From assembly GCA_028564705.1 (NCBI GenBank), contig JAPXFQ010001662.1, positions 1,982,001 through 2,046,000 on the forward strand: 64,000 bases of DNA, given 5' to 3'. This stretch comes from Apricaphanius iberus. Lineage: Eukaryota > Chordata > Actinopteri > Cyprinodontiformes > Aphaniidae. The position numbers and the translations under genes are program-made. This document shows positions 1-11,640 of the stretch, piece after piece. The notes under the pieces were generated by a model, which saw only the letters and a list, made by a program, of their open reading frames with translations, was not told where the DNA came from and searched no databases. Every line of letters begins with the position of its first letter. The first letter of the stretch is position 1.

Positions 1-95
1 ATCAAGCTATTTCTTGTTCTGATTTACTTGGAACAAGAAAGAAATACTGTTTGAATCTTCTTTGGCATTAGACAAAGACATTTTTTCTTATTTAA

Positions 96-614
96 AGTGA
101 TAGTCTGGATCCCTAAATGAATTACAAATTTTAAGAATTGTATTAAATTGACCTCCTGGCCTTAAATGTTATTATAAAATAAGTCATATTATGAATTATA
201 ACATTACGGTAAGTCCCGCCGTCCCTTATCTCAGTTATGGCTCAGAAGCCATGGTGCCGTCCACTTGAACCAATCAAGTGATGCCAAGGGCTGTCAATCA
301 TCACGAACGCTGTGTGCTCGTGCTCTTAACTGCGTGCATGCTCAGTTTTCTGTGTACATGGAGCCTCCGAATCAAGTCTCCGCCAATATTTTCAAACCAA
401 AAAAGTATCCTCACCTCCGATAACTCCATTGTTGACACTCTGGTTGTTTTCTCTCTCTCCTCTGCACGTCTTGGCCCATTGACCTGGCGCGTGCACGGAA
501 AAGTAGGCGCAGCTTCAAGACCGATCAGAAAGGGGGGGGGAGGGAGCTTGGGTAATTTTTTTTTCAAATCATGCCCCTCTCTCTCTTTTTTCTCACAAAG
601 TCCAGACTATCACT
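96..614. mobile_element. piggyBac-like MITE, 519 bp
   Basis: A 14-bp perfect terminal inverted repeat (AGTGATAGTCTGGA at 96-109, its complement at 601-614) is bounded on both sides by TTAA (92-95 and 615-618). TTAA target duplication is the signature of piggyBac-superfamily elements. The interior has a GC-richer stretch, a G-run near 530-540 and no transposase-like frame, so this is a non-autonomous copy. A 130-codon open frame starting at 278 runs through the right terminus and is taken as chance. The termini are seen directly; the superfamily assignment rests on the TTAA target and TIR. Confidence 0.8.
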
Positions 615-618
615 TTAA

Positions 619-1289
619 GAAAAAAAAGATGATCACATCTCTTAATTTAAAAATGAATTTACAGAGATAGAATATTCCATTCTTTATTTTTACACTCAAA
701 ATATATATCAATTCAATTTTTAATAACATTGATCTGCCATTACACCAATTGCAACAGGATACAAGAAGTGGATGTGTTCAAAATAAACATTTTGTCAACA
801 GTATACATTTACGTTACATTTAAAGAAGAGATCTGGTAAAGTAACACAACAATCCTATTCAGATACCGGTAAAGTTCTAATCCACAGATTTAGCAGGTTT
901 CATTCGTGGTGGCAAGTAAGGATAACACTACCATCACAGAGTGTCCTGTGAATACATGAGGCGAGAATATTGTGGCATTCTTGCTATCTAGCTTGATAGT
1001 AGTATAACTGTAACACCAGACCAAATGCTCTCTTATACTGCCTCCATTTTGAGGCAAAGGGCACCATTGTTTTTTGAAAGAGGCATAAGATTGAGTCTTA
1101 TTGGACAACATGCCATCATTAAGTTCGTAGGTTACCAGAATATTTTAATTACAAATGTGGTTTACTCTGCCGGTAAAATAAAAACTGATTATCATCAGAA
1201 CCACTAATAAGTTCAACCATACTTGGACATCTTAATCTTAAGAAAAAGTGAGGATAAGAGACAGATATAAATCCTTGAAAAAGATCCTT
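619..1289. other. No gene seen
   Basis: AT-rich sequence without a credible exon or recognisable repeat. Confidence 0.5.
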
Positions 1290-2960
1290 AGGCAGATTGC
1301 TCTGCTGGGGCATCGGTCCCTGGACCTGGGGTCCTCGGCTCCTCAGGTCCAACACTTAGTGGGAGCCCATTTCCCCTCCCTCACTCCCTGCTGGTAACTG
1401 ATGGCTCTCCCCACCGGTGCGTTGGTGGCTCTTGCTGTCTGGGGCTAGGGGCGTGGGTGCTGACCAGCTCGGCCCTGGTGCGTGCATGGCCGGGCTGGGT
1501 AGGCCGGGTGGCGGCTGTATCGGGCCGTGGTCCTCCTTTGACTGGTTGGAGGACCTCCTTAGGGGGTGCCTGCCTTGAATTGTTTGGTGGTGCCGGTCGG
1601 GAACCCATAGATTCAAGACTTTGGGGGCTTTTCTACAGTTGGGTTTGTCTGGCCTTGGTTGGGTGCCTGTTCTTGGCGCTCTGCAGGGGGCGGGATCTGG
1701 ACCCAGTGTTAGGATTCTGTGTTTGTGTGCTGGAGATTGTGTCTGTTCTCCTACCTTCTCTCCAGGGGGCGTGGCAGGCAGCAGCCAGCAAGTGTTCCTC
1801 ATCTGGACTCATCAGGACCCAGCTCAAAAGGGGAACAGATTCTGCATGCTGGCACCAAATGGTTCTCTCAGCTAAGCATGGTAACAGGGCCAAAATTATC
1901 TCTGTGCTTTATCCAAGCTCTTATCTTGAAGAAACTGAATATTTTCCTAAACTCACCTACCTTGTCGATCCTGCACATCTTGACAGCTGATCATCTCAAG
2001 TTCTCCTCTGGAAACTGTTGTCACAAAAACATTTTAAATAAAGAGGTGAGAAAAGATTCCTTCATTTCTTGGAGGTTTAATTTGAACTTGTTTGCACGAA
2101 CAAGGAGGAACAGGTTACAGAGTGTTCACAACAGCTGAATCCTGCCTTCCACCAACTGACTGACCACTTTATAGATTCAGACAACCTTGCTATTGTCTCT
2201 ACCCTATCAGTAAGCATTTCTCCATGGTGAAGTTTCCAGACTCCCAGGCGCCTTCTTCTGATAGGACACGCTCAAACTTAGGACACGTCAGAACATCCAG
2301 TGCTCCGAAGGTCATTTCCATGGCAACACTGGACGTCGGGATTTTAATATCAGTTCATTCGACCTAACCTTATATTATACAGTGTCACACAATCAGACTA
2401 TCACTATATCATGAAGAATTGGCACACAGTTCTCTAAGTATGTAAGAGTACACAGAAAAGATCATTCTTAATATAAATTTCTCAATATAACTTCTCAATT
2501 TAAATATTCCCAAAACAAAACAACCCAGGACACCTACTGATTACTGGATTAATCGAACCTCTGTTAACTGGCGTTTGCTCAAGTCGGTCCCGTGGTCAGT
2601 CTTTGCTTCGATTCCCCTTCGAGCTCCTCAGGTCCAGACTCGCTTCCTGCCATCATTCTGCTCACCTGCCGTCCTCCTGTTCCATCTGTCAAGCAGTAAC
2701 ACAAACCTCCAGCGGACCTCACACAACAGAACCTACCTGCCTCCTCTAAAGCCCTTCCATCTCCTGATTCCCTGTAAGCACTGCACCTTTAATACTTACC
2801 AGTTCTTCGACCTACAAAAATTAACCTCATCTTATCTTTACCGCAGCCTGTTCCTGTTGGTCCCATCCGAGATCCACCTGAAAACATATGTTGCTTAAAA
2901 ATAAACTTGTCTTTTTACGGGGCTGGGGGGTTGGCGGTGGGGGTTCACCTGGGGCATCAG
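1290..2960. repeat. GC-rich, repeat-like block (possible retroelement remnant)
   Basis: From about 1290 to 1800 the sequence becomes abruptly GC-rich and low in complexity (runs of GGG, CTGG, GGTG), unlike its AT-rich surroundings. Frames of up to 177 codons on both strands follow from the composition and show no protein motif. From about 2560 to 2905 a C/T-rich stretch ends near an AATAAA at 2900, followed by G-rich sequence, which resembles the 3' end of a retroelement transcript or LTR. No terminal repeats or target duplication were found. Composition is observed; the retroelement origin is inferred. Confidence 0.35.
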
Positions 2961-5429
2961 TGGTGTGTGTCATCCGTTGGTCATCAGACGATCTGTTAAT
3001 ACATTGCTTGAGAAAGTAAATCTGTTGGGTTTATACTTGGTACTCAGATACCAATTCTGACTACCACACTACCACACAGGACACGTTATACAAAAAAAAA
3101 AAAAAAAAAATCCTTAAACAAAAACAAAACAGAAATGAACAAAGGTTAATACACTTCCCAGTCACTGTATAAATTCAATCTTTGATATTCTAACTAGGAA
3201 TTTAGAGTTATATAATTTAAAACATGATTAAAATAATAAAGAAAAAAATTACTTGCATCCAGGCTGAGTTACTGTTGTATCAACAATTAGATTAGATGTG
3301 CCCACTGTGTGTGTGTCAGTGTGTGATAATAAAATCAACTGCCAATAGTAATGCACTGACCTTTTAACAGAGTAAATGAAGAGAAAACAAGAGGGCAGAC
3401 ACTTGCTGTGTTGTGTTTGAGAAATGCTTGTTAATAGAATAGTTAGAGTCACACACAGCGAGGCCTGAAAGAGAGCAAGTCTAATTAAAAAGAACCAAGC
3501 AGAGAGGAATCTGATAACTGCAGTTCAGCCTGAAGGAAGAGAGGAAGGAACAACGGAGGGAGGAAAATAAAACAGGAGATCTTTCATTGAGAACATTGGC
3601 AACATGGACAGAGAATTAAAAGAAACCTAAAAAAAAAGTGAAAACAAGAAAGAAAATCCAGCCTATATCACAGAAACAAATAATCAGGAGCTGATGGCTG
3701 AAAGCTTTAGAATCAGTAAAAACAATGTTTTGAATTCATTTGAACTATGTTCAATAATAGACAGCATGTTAAAAATCAAAGTTTATTTTATTTTATTTAA
3801 TGGAATATGAAACCTAAAATGTTAAATCAATCAAATGTTTACCTAAATCTCAGATGTATTGAAGCTTTTATAAAGCAAAATATGTTTCTGTCTTGCTTTC
3901 CAATGAAATAAAGTCCAACATTCATGGATGTTAGTAAATCTAATCTCTAAAGGTTAGTTGCCATGTAATTTATGTGATGTCCCCATAACCATGTGTGCAT
4001 AACAGCCTGTTATTGGAAGGGGACTGATCTCAATTAAATACAAACGTGTAACAAAATATCCAAACAGTTAGAGGATCCGTGACATTAGGTTCTATTAGTG
4101 ATAAACTATATTTAAAGTGAGTTTTAACTGACTTACTAGAAAGGTTTAGCAAAAAGCTTTATCAGATCAAATTAAAAGAACATGAATGGTGTTTGGGTGT
4201 TCTCTCTATTATTGTTGTCCATTTTAGTCAAAAACAAACAACCTCCACAATCCAAACTCCAGAACTTCTCTTGTTCTATTTTTTAAATTCAGGACAGGTC
4301 TCGTACCACTTTTTAGTCAACGGTATAATTAGAGGGAAGAAAAAGAGATACTCTCAAATATCCCAGTTTGTTTTGACTACACCCAAACATCATTAAATGG
4401 ACTCAAAGTTTGGCCAGCAACACAGACAGCTGAGAGGGAAGAGTAATTTGTGATAACCAACAGTAAAGGACACAAAGTGAATTATATTATAAGCCCAACA
4501 AAGGCCAAGTACACACTCACACACACACTAGTGTGGTCTTTGTCTCGTTTCCACCGTCTTAACTCTCACATGTAATTAGCCTCACTCTCTGTCCGATACC
4601 GATAGCACACAGGAAGGGGTCAGTGTGCGTGTGTGTATGAGGGGGGGGGTCAGACTGTCTCAAGGGACAGGTTATGACAAATAAGATTAATGTGTCGCCT
4701 ATTTCCAGACTGGTACACTGGCCCTACACACACACACACACACACACCATAAAAAACACATACACGCCTCCCTGATAGCTTTTTCTCTCAGGAGAGGGCC
4801 CATATGGGGACTGGAGCAGGGTGGGAGGGTGTACGTGTTAATGTCTTTTCACCGCACCAGGACGTCACCTCAGTGTCCTTTTCTTTGTTGTCATCTCGGT
4901 ATTTTGGAATGTACGTCAGAATCTTGTTTCTGCATTGTTGTGGCTTTGAAGTATTTCACCCTCTTCTGCTTTAATTTACCATTCACCTCTTTAAAAAAAA
5001 AGGCAGAGACATAAACAGGCCATGTAGAGGTCATGTGTCCTCATTTCATCCAAGGCCTGGAATTCTCTTCAAACAATGTAAGTGCAATTCATTCTGCTTT
5101 TTGATTTCATACACTACAAAATGTGATCGAATTGTTTTTCTTTTCAACTTGATTTTAAAGGATTCCACCAGTATTTCTTCTTCATTGTTGAAATCTAAAT
5201 TATAAGACTGGACACCAAAAATATGCAACAGACAATAGAACATGTTCTGCCACGATCTGGCAGAACAGGTAAAAAGCAAAAAACTAATGGCTGTCAAAAT
5301 AATAGGAAAGTGAATGAGTGACAAACAAATGAGTGGGGTAGAACAGACACAGGGAAGCTGAAGGATAGTCTCCAATAAACACAGAAATGAACAAAGAGGA
5401 ATTAAAGTAGGAGACAAACTGGATCATAC
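2961..5429. other. No gene seen; simple repeats
   Basis: AT-rich DNA with an A-run near 3092-3110, a CA microsatellite at about 4726-4748 and GT-rich stretches near 4620-4640. Scattered open frames are short, lack splice context and match nothing I recognise. Confidence 0.5.
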
Positions 5430-5690
5430 TGTCTCGTCCTGGCTAAAAGCCATGAAAAAAAAGTGAGATGCCATTATTGATAACAAGTTAAATGATGTCA
5501 TAAAAGCATGAACTAAGGCAAACAGTGTGGAGCTAAGCTCCCGCACCAAATAAGCAAAACAAATGTGCCTACACGGAAGAGAAGCTATCCCCCTGAAGGT
5601 GGCACTTATATATGAGAGGATGAGGATGACACTGGGCCCAGTACATGGTCTACTCCAATTGCTGCAGTATGAGAGATGATTAGCAGGCCA
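5430..5690 (-). repeat. 3' LTR of the gag-only element
   Basis: This aligns with the 7571-9857 repeat after removal of the inserted element there: shared start TGTC, shared ACTGGGCCCAG block, and ATGGTCT(A/G)(C/T)TCCAA followed by CTGCAG, ending GCAGRCCA. The uninterrupted length is about 261 bp. Confidence 0.6.
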
Positions 5691-5893
5691 TAAAAATCCG
5701 GTTCCCCAACAGAATAATCATTCCAAAAACAAAAAACACACCAACCTGTGTAGTTGTTAAACCCAGCCTGTCAACTCAGCAACCCATTTACTAAGGAAGG
5801 AATTTAAGACTAAAGAACTAGATCAGAAGCTAAAACAAATACACAAGAGGGCAAGGTTAAAAAAAAAACTCAAAACCATGTAAAATGTTACCC

Positions 5894-6480
5894 CTAGTTC
5901 AACCAGAACAGAGCGAAAACTATTGTCTTTTGGGAACACCACAAATGGAGATACCCAGCTTGACAAACAAGGTTCTGTATTACTGTGTGCCAATAACATG
6001 TACTTCTCTGCATTAACAAGCCAGAATCTTTGACACCCAAGATTTTACAAACTGGTTTTATAGCAATTGTGCTCGTATGTGTCAATACACAATCATCAGC
6101 AAGTGCTGCAGCTTCAGCTGCTGTTTTTGCTTTTCGCTCACTAATATATGTAGCAACACATTTGGGCACGCAGTTTTTAAATTGATCCAGCACAAGCAGG
6201 TCACTCAGTGTGCCAAAGTCATCAACACCAGAGGCCAAACACTAGCAGGGAAAATGTGCTGTTAAATCCTGGATAAACTCAAGATGGCTTTGATTTGCTC
6301 CCTTTTTCCAGGTTCTAAACCACTGAACGAAAACAACTATGCTTTTAATACAACTGTCAGAATCCCTCAAAGCTTTATACACCTCCTGAGCTCTACCAGT
6401 GATCATCTGCAACACATTCAAACAGCATGGAAAAACACTCTTGGTCTCATTCTGAAAATTTTAGCCACAATTTAAAATTA
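5894..6480 (-). pseudogene. Retrotransposon Gag relic with SCAN-like region
   Basis: Read on the - strand, one frame contains GRAQEVYKAL near 6390, then WKKGANQSHLEFIQDLTAHF and, after a stop near 6252, DLLVLDQFKNCVPKCVATYI followed by ERKAKTAAEAAALADD. This order (aggregation segment, Q-F-K-N-(C/S)-x-P block, then the T-A-x-E-A-A-x-L-A-D-D segment) matches the SCAN-like part of teleost Ty3/gypsy Gag proteins. The frame is broken by stops and at least one shift, and no zinc knuckle is visible downstream. It is a dead copy between two LTRs. The family call is recognition by motif, not by search. Confidence 0.65.
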
Positions 6481-7848
6481 CCCAGATCATCAAGTGAAGA
6501 GTCCCCATCTGGCTCAGCATTAACAGAATCAACCGTTGAACTAGCTGACAACTTCCCTTCTTTAATAAACGGCAGTCTTGTTTTATCCATTTCAATCATA
6601 TGTTCTACTTCCTGACACATTTTTCCACAACTACGTCCTTCTCCAGTTTAAGTTAATTATGTTCTATGTGCAACAACTATGTTCAAATGATAACCCAGAA
6701 TGAACTGGAGTTAAATCAGATGGATTCTCATCCAAAATGTTATCTTCAAATAACTTTGCTTTCAAAATGGCTTTTTTACTTTTTGGCATTTATCACCCAC
6801 AACAACATTATATTATGAAGTTTTCACAAAATGTTGTAACAAATCCTCAGAAGGATATGCCAAAGAAAATTCAACACTAGCCATATTACTGTGCATACAA
6901 TAACACTGACTGATAAAAAAAAAGGTAGTAACAGAACAGATCTACAGTACTTTTCCCCTCTAGTTGACTCACAAAAAAATAAAAAAAAATTTAAAAAAAA
7001 CTTACTAGCTAACTTGATCTTGCTCTTCATAAAGAAACTTTTGGTGGGAGTTAATAGCAGCTAAGTCCACTGGAGGACAAGCAACCAGTAACTGGCAAAT
7101 TTCCATATCCATGGATCTGCTCCAGAAGTAAGGTGCTCTGACCAAGGTTCTACAAAACTACCAACTAAACATGATGAAACTCAAAATGGTATTGCCATTA
7201 AGCCTCACAGGGGATCATAGCAGATTTTGTACCAAATGAGGTCACTCAGGTTTTCTCCCACAAATGCACAGCAACAGCAAAGAGAAAGAAAAACTCCTGA
7301 TTTCCACCCAGGCAGCAATATTGCCAAACCATCTGGGGGCCGTTAATGGCCAGACAATAATAACGGTTAAACTTTGAATGTCCAAAATTCTGAGGTCTAA
7401 AAGGTTAGCAAGTATGCACTTAACCAGGTACAAAAGGCACACAAAATACAAGCTGATAGCCTCCCATTGTCAATGCAAACGGAAGCCACTTTCCAAATGA
7501 TCAAACTTCCAATTCAGCAATATGAAGGCCCCAAAATACCAGTCAAAAATGACCAAACAAGTCCCTGGTTTGTCATGTCCTGACTCAAAGCCATAACAAA
7601 AAAACAAGGATGAGACAATATACTTGAAAACAAGTTAAAGGAATTCATTGAAACAATACAACGGAAGCAGCAAAAAAAAGCAAACAACATGGTGTAATAC
7701 TCCCACACCAAACAATAAGTAAAACAAATGTGCCTGCAAGGAAGAGAAGTTCTTTCACCAAAGTGAAGGTGAAGAGGAGATAATATAGGAGAGGATGATG
7801 ATGACACTGGGCCCAGGTGTCTCAAATCAGTGGATGGTCTGTTCCAAG

Positions 7849-9804
7849 CATGGGCGTGGTAGTAGGGGGTAAAGTGGACCTGACTACCAGTGGCCCAAAA
7901 AGGGAGAGGGGCCCCTGAAAATTCTTAATTTGTCTTTAATGTTTTTATTTTTAAAATTATTGGGCCCTCTAACTAATTGGTGTCAATTGATTTCATTGTA
8001 TCCTTGATACCAACTGCAACTGAGAGAATTAGGCCTAACTTCATTTCAGTGTCAGTTCTCCACATATTAGGAGTCCCCCTATTGGAGGCGCAAAATGGTT
8101 TATGTCGCAGGACAGCGACCGTGAACATCAACAAGCCCAGCAGTGTTGCCAACAACTTTTCAGGCTCCTGAACAACCTTTTTCCCCCCAAACAAGCAGCA
8201 AACTACTTTCTGTGAAACTTTGTTGCAGATATTCCCTGCAGATTAGAGACCCGACTTGCTCTGTAACCACACTGTCCTGCAGTAAGGGAATAATCTGCGT
8301 ATGTTTATGCAGCTAATTTTATCCAGCGCCATACAGAGAGAGGACGCTGATTTTACCATGTCACGAACACATTATTTATCTTTAAAATTAACTGAAAAGT
8401 ACAACAACAAAAAAGAAATCTGCAGGTATATAAAACCGATCTCTCTTTTAAAAGTCACACAATCGTCATTCTCCACTTTGCAGAGGCTTGTCTGTATATA
8501 TGCTGCATCCGCACACCTTTGGTGCATTCAAGAAATGTTGGAAATTTATGGTGAGTTTAAAAACTTTTGAAATTTAAAAATCTTGACAAAAAACACTAAA
8601 CATGAACCATAAACTTCAGTTTAAGTTTTTGTAGCAAAAAATGATGCATACTAAATATTCCCTACTAGTTATTTTTTACAAACTATGTAAAAAAACTATA
8701 TTCTCTCCATTAATTTAGTCTTCTCAAGATATCTCACGTATTTTTCAGAACTAGAAATTGAGTTTAGAAGGTCTTGAATGTCCATTTGTAAATTTTGTAC
8801 TAGTTTCCTTCTATCAGCAATATGCTTCAGGCAAAATAATATAATATATTACACAGCCTCTTCTTGAAGACAAAAGTCACATTTCCCTGTAGCAAGTTTC
8901 TCCTTTTTAAATAATGTATTATTTAACTCAAATAAACAAATCCTAATCTAGATATAATCATTCCCTCTTTTCTGTTTTGTTCTCTTTTCCTCATTATAAT
9001 AACTTTCCTTTGAATGTTATTAAGCCACCTACCAGTTATTTTTCCCATATTTTCACCTGTATTTTCTTGGCCTTTTGAGGCTGTCTTTTTCTGTTCTATT
9101 GGTGTTTTTGTTTTGACATGTTTTAGCAAACCGGTTAATCTACACATTAGCATTTTGCGCTATCTAGCGACTTTCTGGGTCAAATTCAGTTACTTTCTGT
9201 CGCGGACAGTTGGCAACACTGGAGCCCAGACCAACAAGATTAGATTAGCCTTGATACAAGTCATCATGCTGCCCAAAAGAACGAATCAGGCCATCAAAAG
9301 AAACAAGAGAGGGAAGAAAAAGAAAAGGCAGAGAGGGGGGAGACCTCTCTCTGAGAGATGAACTAGTTTGCTTGTTGTTATGCAAAGTCCCATTAAATTT
9401 AACATGTATAGCCTAAATGTGTGAAGTCTTTAGCCGAGCTAGTTGCCAGTAAACGTTTAGTTGTCAAATTCATTGACATGAATCAGCATGGTCCGTTGAG
9501 TTGTATTAGGCTATGTTAGCCAATGGAGTTAGCCTGCAAGTAGGGACAACATTTGGTAACATGAGAATAACCATGAGACGAGATGTAGGTTAATGTGTTA
9601 AGCATATGAGAACAAGTTGGACAAATGCATCAATTCCAGGGTTGAATGACAGAATTACTCAGCAATATATTCAGATCTGATTGTTAAGTAAAACCTTATT
9701 TATGGTTTTTCATTTTCAAAAATGCCACTCTTTTTATCAGGTGCCTAATAGGGCCCACTGACACTGCGTGTGTTCAGGACCCAGAATTTGGTGCTGCGCC
9801 CCTG
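7849..9804. mobile_element. hAT-like non-autonomous element inside the 5' LTR
   Basis: The ends are CATGGGCGTGG at 7849 and its imperfect complement ending GCGCCCCTG at 9804. Flanking 8-mers GTTCCAAG (7841-7848) and GCTCCGAC (9805-9812) agree at 5 of 8 positions. Both align with ACTCCAAT in the intact LTR, so they are a decayed 8-bp target duplication, the hAT hallmark. The right-hand part encodes a short Lys/Arg-rich stretch (9268-9361) that could be the start of a lost transposase frame, which is uncertain. Net of the nested insert the element is about 870 bp. Confidence 0.6.
8141..9221. mobile_element. Second-level nested hAT-like element, 1081 bp
   Basis: A perfect 12-bp TIR (CAGTGTTGCCAA at 8141-8152, complement at 9210-9221) is flanked by AAGCCCAG (8133-8140) and GAGCCCAG (9222-9229), a 7-of-8 target duplication. 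Subterminal GCGACTTTCTG-like motifs near 9168-9200 fit teleost hAT elements with CAGTGTTGCCAA termini. No transposase frame is preserved. It sits inside the 7849-9804 element and is therefore the younger of the two. Confidence 0.8.
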
Positions 9805-9857
9805 GCTCCGACTACTGCAGCCTGAACCTAAAGGCAAAGGAGATAATGAGCAGACCA

Positions 9858-11250
9858 ACACAACTTAAAAAAAAAGGAAATGTATCAATGAAATGTAAAT
9901 AAGATATGTTTCTACAAGAGCAAAGCTGGTAGAAACATAACCGCCCAAAAATGTCCTGCTTTAATTGAAGCAAAACGCACTTCAACAAATGACTGAATCA
10001 GGAGGTTTGAATATGAATGCAGGTAAGAAATCTTTTTTTATATAGTTTTGAAAACAATGCATTATTTTCATCCACTTTTCAAATATAAGTTACTTTGTGT
10101 TAGTCCATTAGACAAAAGCTTTAATTAAATTCGTTTTTACTTTGCAGCCCACAAAATTGGCTAAATAACACTGTCTTTAAAGGTTGTAAAGAGAGTGCTG
10201 GACCTTTTTGATACTCTAAAACAATTAAAATTAAATAAACATTACATGCAGTTGCCTCTAGAGGCAACTGCATGTTGACTCTGCAGTTGACTCTAGAGAT
10301 GGGGTGTTAAGCTTTAAAACCCTTTTTCTTGCAGACACATTTAAATTGCCAGCCAGATGACTCTCTCTGCCTACAGACTGGTGGGGAATTATTTAAACTG
10401 CTGGCAGATGTAGATGTATGGGACGGCAGCAATGAGCCTCTTGGTTATTGAAACATTACACTCAGCGTGAGGCTAATAGAGGAGGAATCTGGGCTGAGCT
10501 ACCGATTTGTTTAAGCATTTCTCCTGCTGAAAAATCTCCTGCTAAAGTTTTTTCAATGTTCCTCTGCAAAGATTCCCTCTGAGTTTCGAAGCGGCAATAA
10601 TGTTTTCAGTAGGAACTATTCAGTTAAGATGAGAGCGATCCTTCATCAGTACTATACTGGCATTTTCTTTGATCCTCAAATGCTGCAATCTGGAGTAACA
10701 GTTTGAGGAGAAGAACTCGCACAAAACATTATTTATTTCTTTTTTGCTGAAAGAAATGAACACCAGGTTCTCTGGACATATGTTAAAATGGATAGTTCAA
10801 AGTTTCATCCATAAAGCAGTATTACAATTAGTGCCATTTGTATTGCTTACATTTTAAGAATTGTAAAACACATTTGGACAAGACAAAAACAGCAAGGTTG
10901 TTTAATTAAAAAGGATGAGTAGAATTACTAAGGCAAAACTTGTCTATATTTAAAAATCTTAAAATCAGTGGTGGGTAAATAAATTATATTTATTTTGCTC
11001 TTTAATACAACTGGTTATATTTAATAATTATATATTATTATGAGGTGTTTAGTAGGTTATTTTTTGTGATGCAGCAGGTGTTTTTTCTTATTCTTGGTAA
11101 TCTATTTATCCTTCTCCTAAATGCATACACATTTGAGCAACACTTAATTGGAATAACTTTTTCAATAAAAACACCTTTCGTTATTCAGTTCAATATCAGA
11201 CAAAGTGAAGGTGTTAAAGAATTTCAATGTTGAAGAACTTGATGCATTTA
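9858..11250. other. No gene seen
   Basis: Non-coding, AT-rich. It contains a 32-bp palindrome (listed separately) and a fairly complex, less AT-rich stretch at about 10320-10640 that could be conserved non-coding sequence. This cannot be tested here. Confidence 0.45.
10244..10275. repeat. Perfect 32-bp palindrome
   Basis: The 16-mer ACATGCAGTTGCCTCT at 10244-10259 is followed immediately by its exact reverse complement at 10260-10275, with no spacer. A partial echo (CTGCAGTTGACTCTAGAG) follows about 7 bp later. Confidence 0.9.
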
Positions 11251-11254
11251 AACC

Positions 11255-11640
11255 TCTGATGCTTTTGATATGGTCAACCGTAGTACCGCTAGCTCTCCTT
11301 CAGACCATGTTGTTGGGATTAAAGCCCAATGATGTAAATTTAAGGGCAGAACTTTTATTGCTGAATAGGGTAATGGTTTATCATTAAATGTTGGTTTTGC
11401 TTGTGATGTCCCTCTGGGATCAAGTCTTGGACCTGTTTTTGCTTTCCATATGCTCCCTTTTGGGTCAAACATTGCATTTAACCACTATGAAGCTCATACA
11501 CAAGCTTACATACCAATAAAGCATGACTACAGGATTAATTTGAATTTAATAATTCAGTGCTAAGTGGATATTAAGTAGTAGATGGGACTAAATCTGTTAA
11601 AATCAACAATAAAAAAAAAGCTTTTTTTCTAACTGACGTT
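11255..11640 (+). pseudogene. LINE reverse-transcriptase relic (L2/Rex1-type)
   Basis: Broken + strand frames spell pieces of a LINE RT in order: DMVNRS at about 11268 (the A-F-D-x-V-D-H-S segment), DVPLGSSLGPVFAFHMLPFG at about 11405-11465 (usual V-P-Q-G-S-x-L-G-P-x-L-F motif), and AYIPIKHDYRINL at about 11505-11545 in place of the segment after the Y-A-D-D box. The Y-A-D-D box itself is lost, and stops and shifts interrupt it throughout. This is a 5'-truncated, inactive fragment of the L2/Rex1-like group. Confidence 0.6.

Larger units (their letters stand above)
5430..9857 (-). mobile_element. Gag-only Ty3/gypsy-type LTR retrotransposon with nested insertions
   Basis: Two related direct repeats (5430-5690 and 7571-9857, the second interrupted) flank about 1.9 kb that holds only a decayed gag frame on the - strand (5894 to about 6480). 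Both repeats start TGTC(T/A)(C/T)GTCC on the + strand and end in CCA. They share many blocks, such as an AAACAAATGTGCCT run and a GATGACACTGGGCCCA block. No protease, reverse transcriptase or integrase remains, so this is an internally deleted or non-autonomous copy. LTR divergence looks substantial, meaning an old insertion. No clean target duplication was found. Confidence 0.65.
7571..9857 (-). repeat. 5' LTR, split by a hAT-like insertion
   Basis: LTR sequence runs from 7571 to 7848 and resumes at 9805-9857. Dropping one 8-bp duplicate (9805-9812) together with the insert restores a gap-free alignment to the other LTR across the junction, TCT-8 bp-T(A/G)CTGCAG. Confidence 0.6.

Noticed and set aside
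278..670. 130-codon + strand frame
   Set aside because: It crosses the right terminus of a TTAA-flanked MITE and includes low-complexity G/K runs. No protein motif.
1356..1990. Long overlapping frames on both strands
   Set aside because: Explained by the GC-rich, stop-poor composition. Residue content is biased and no domain is visible.
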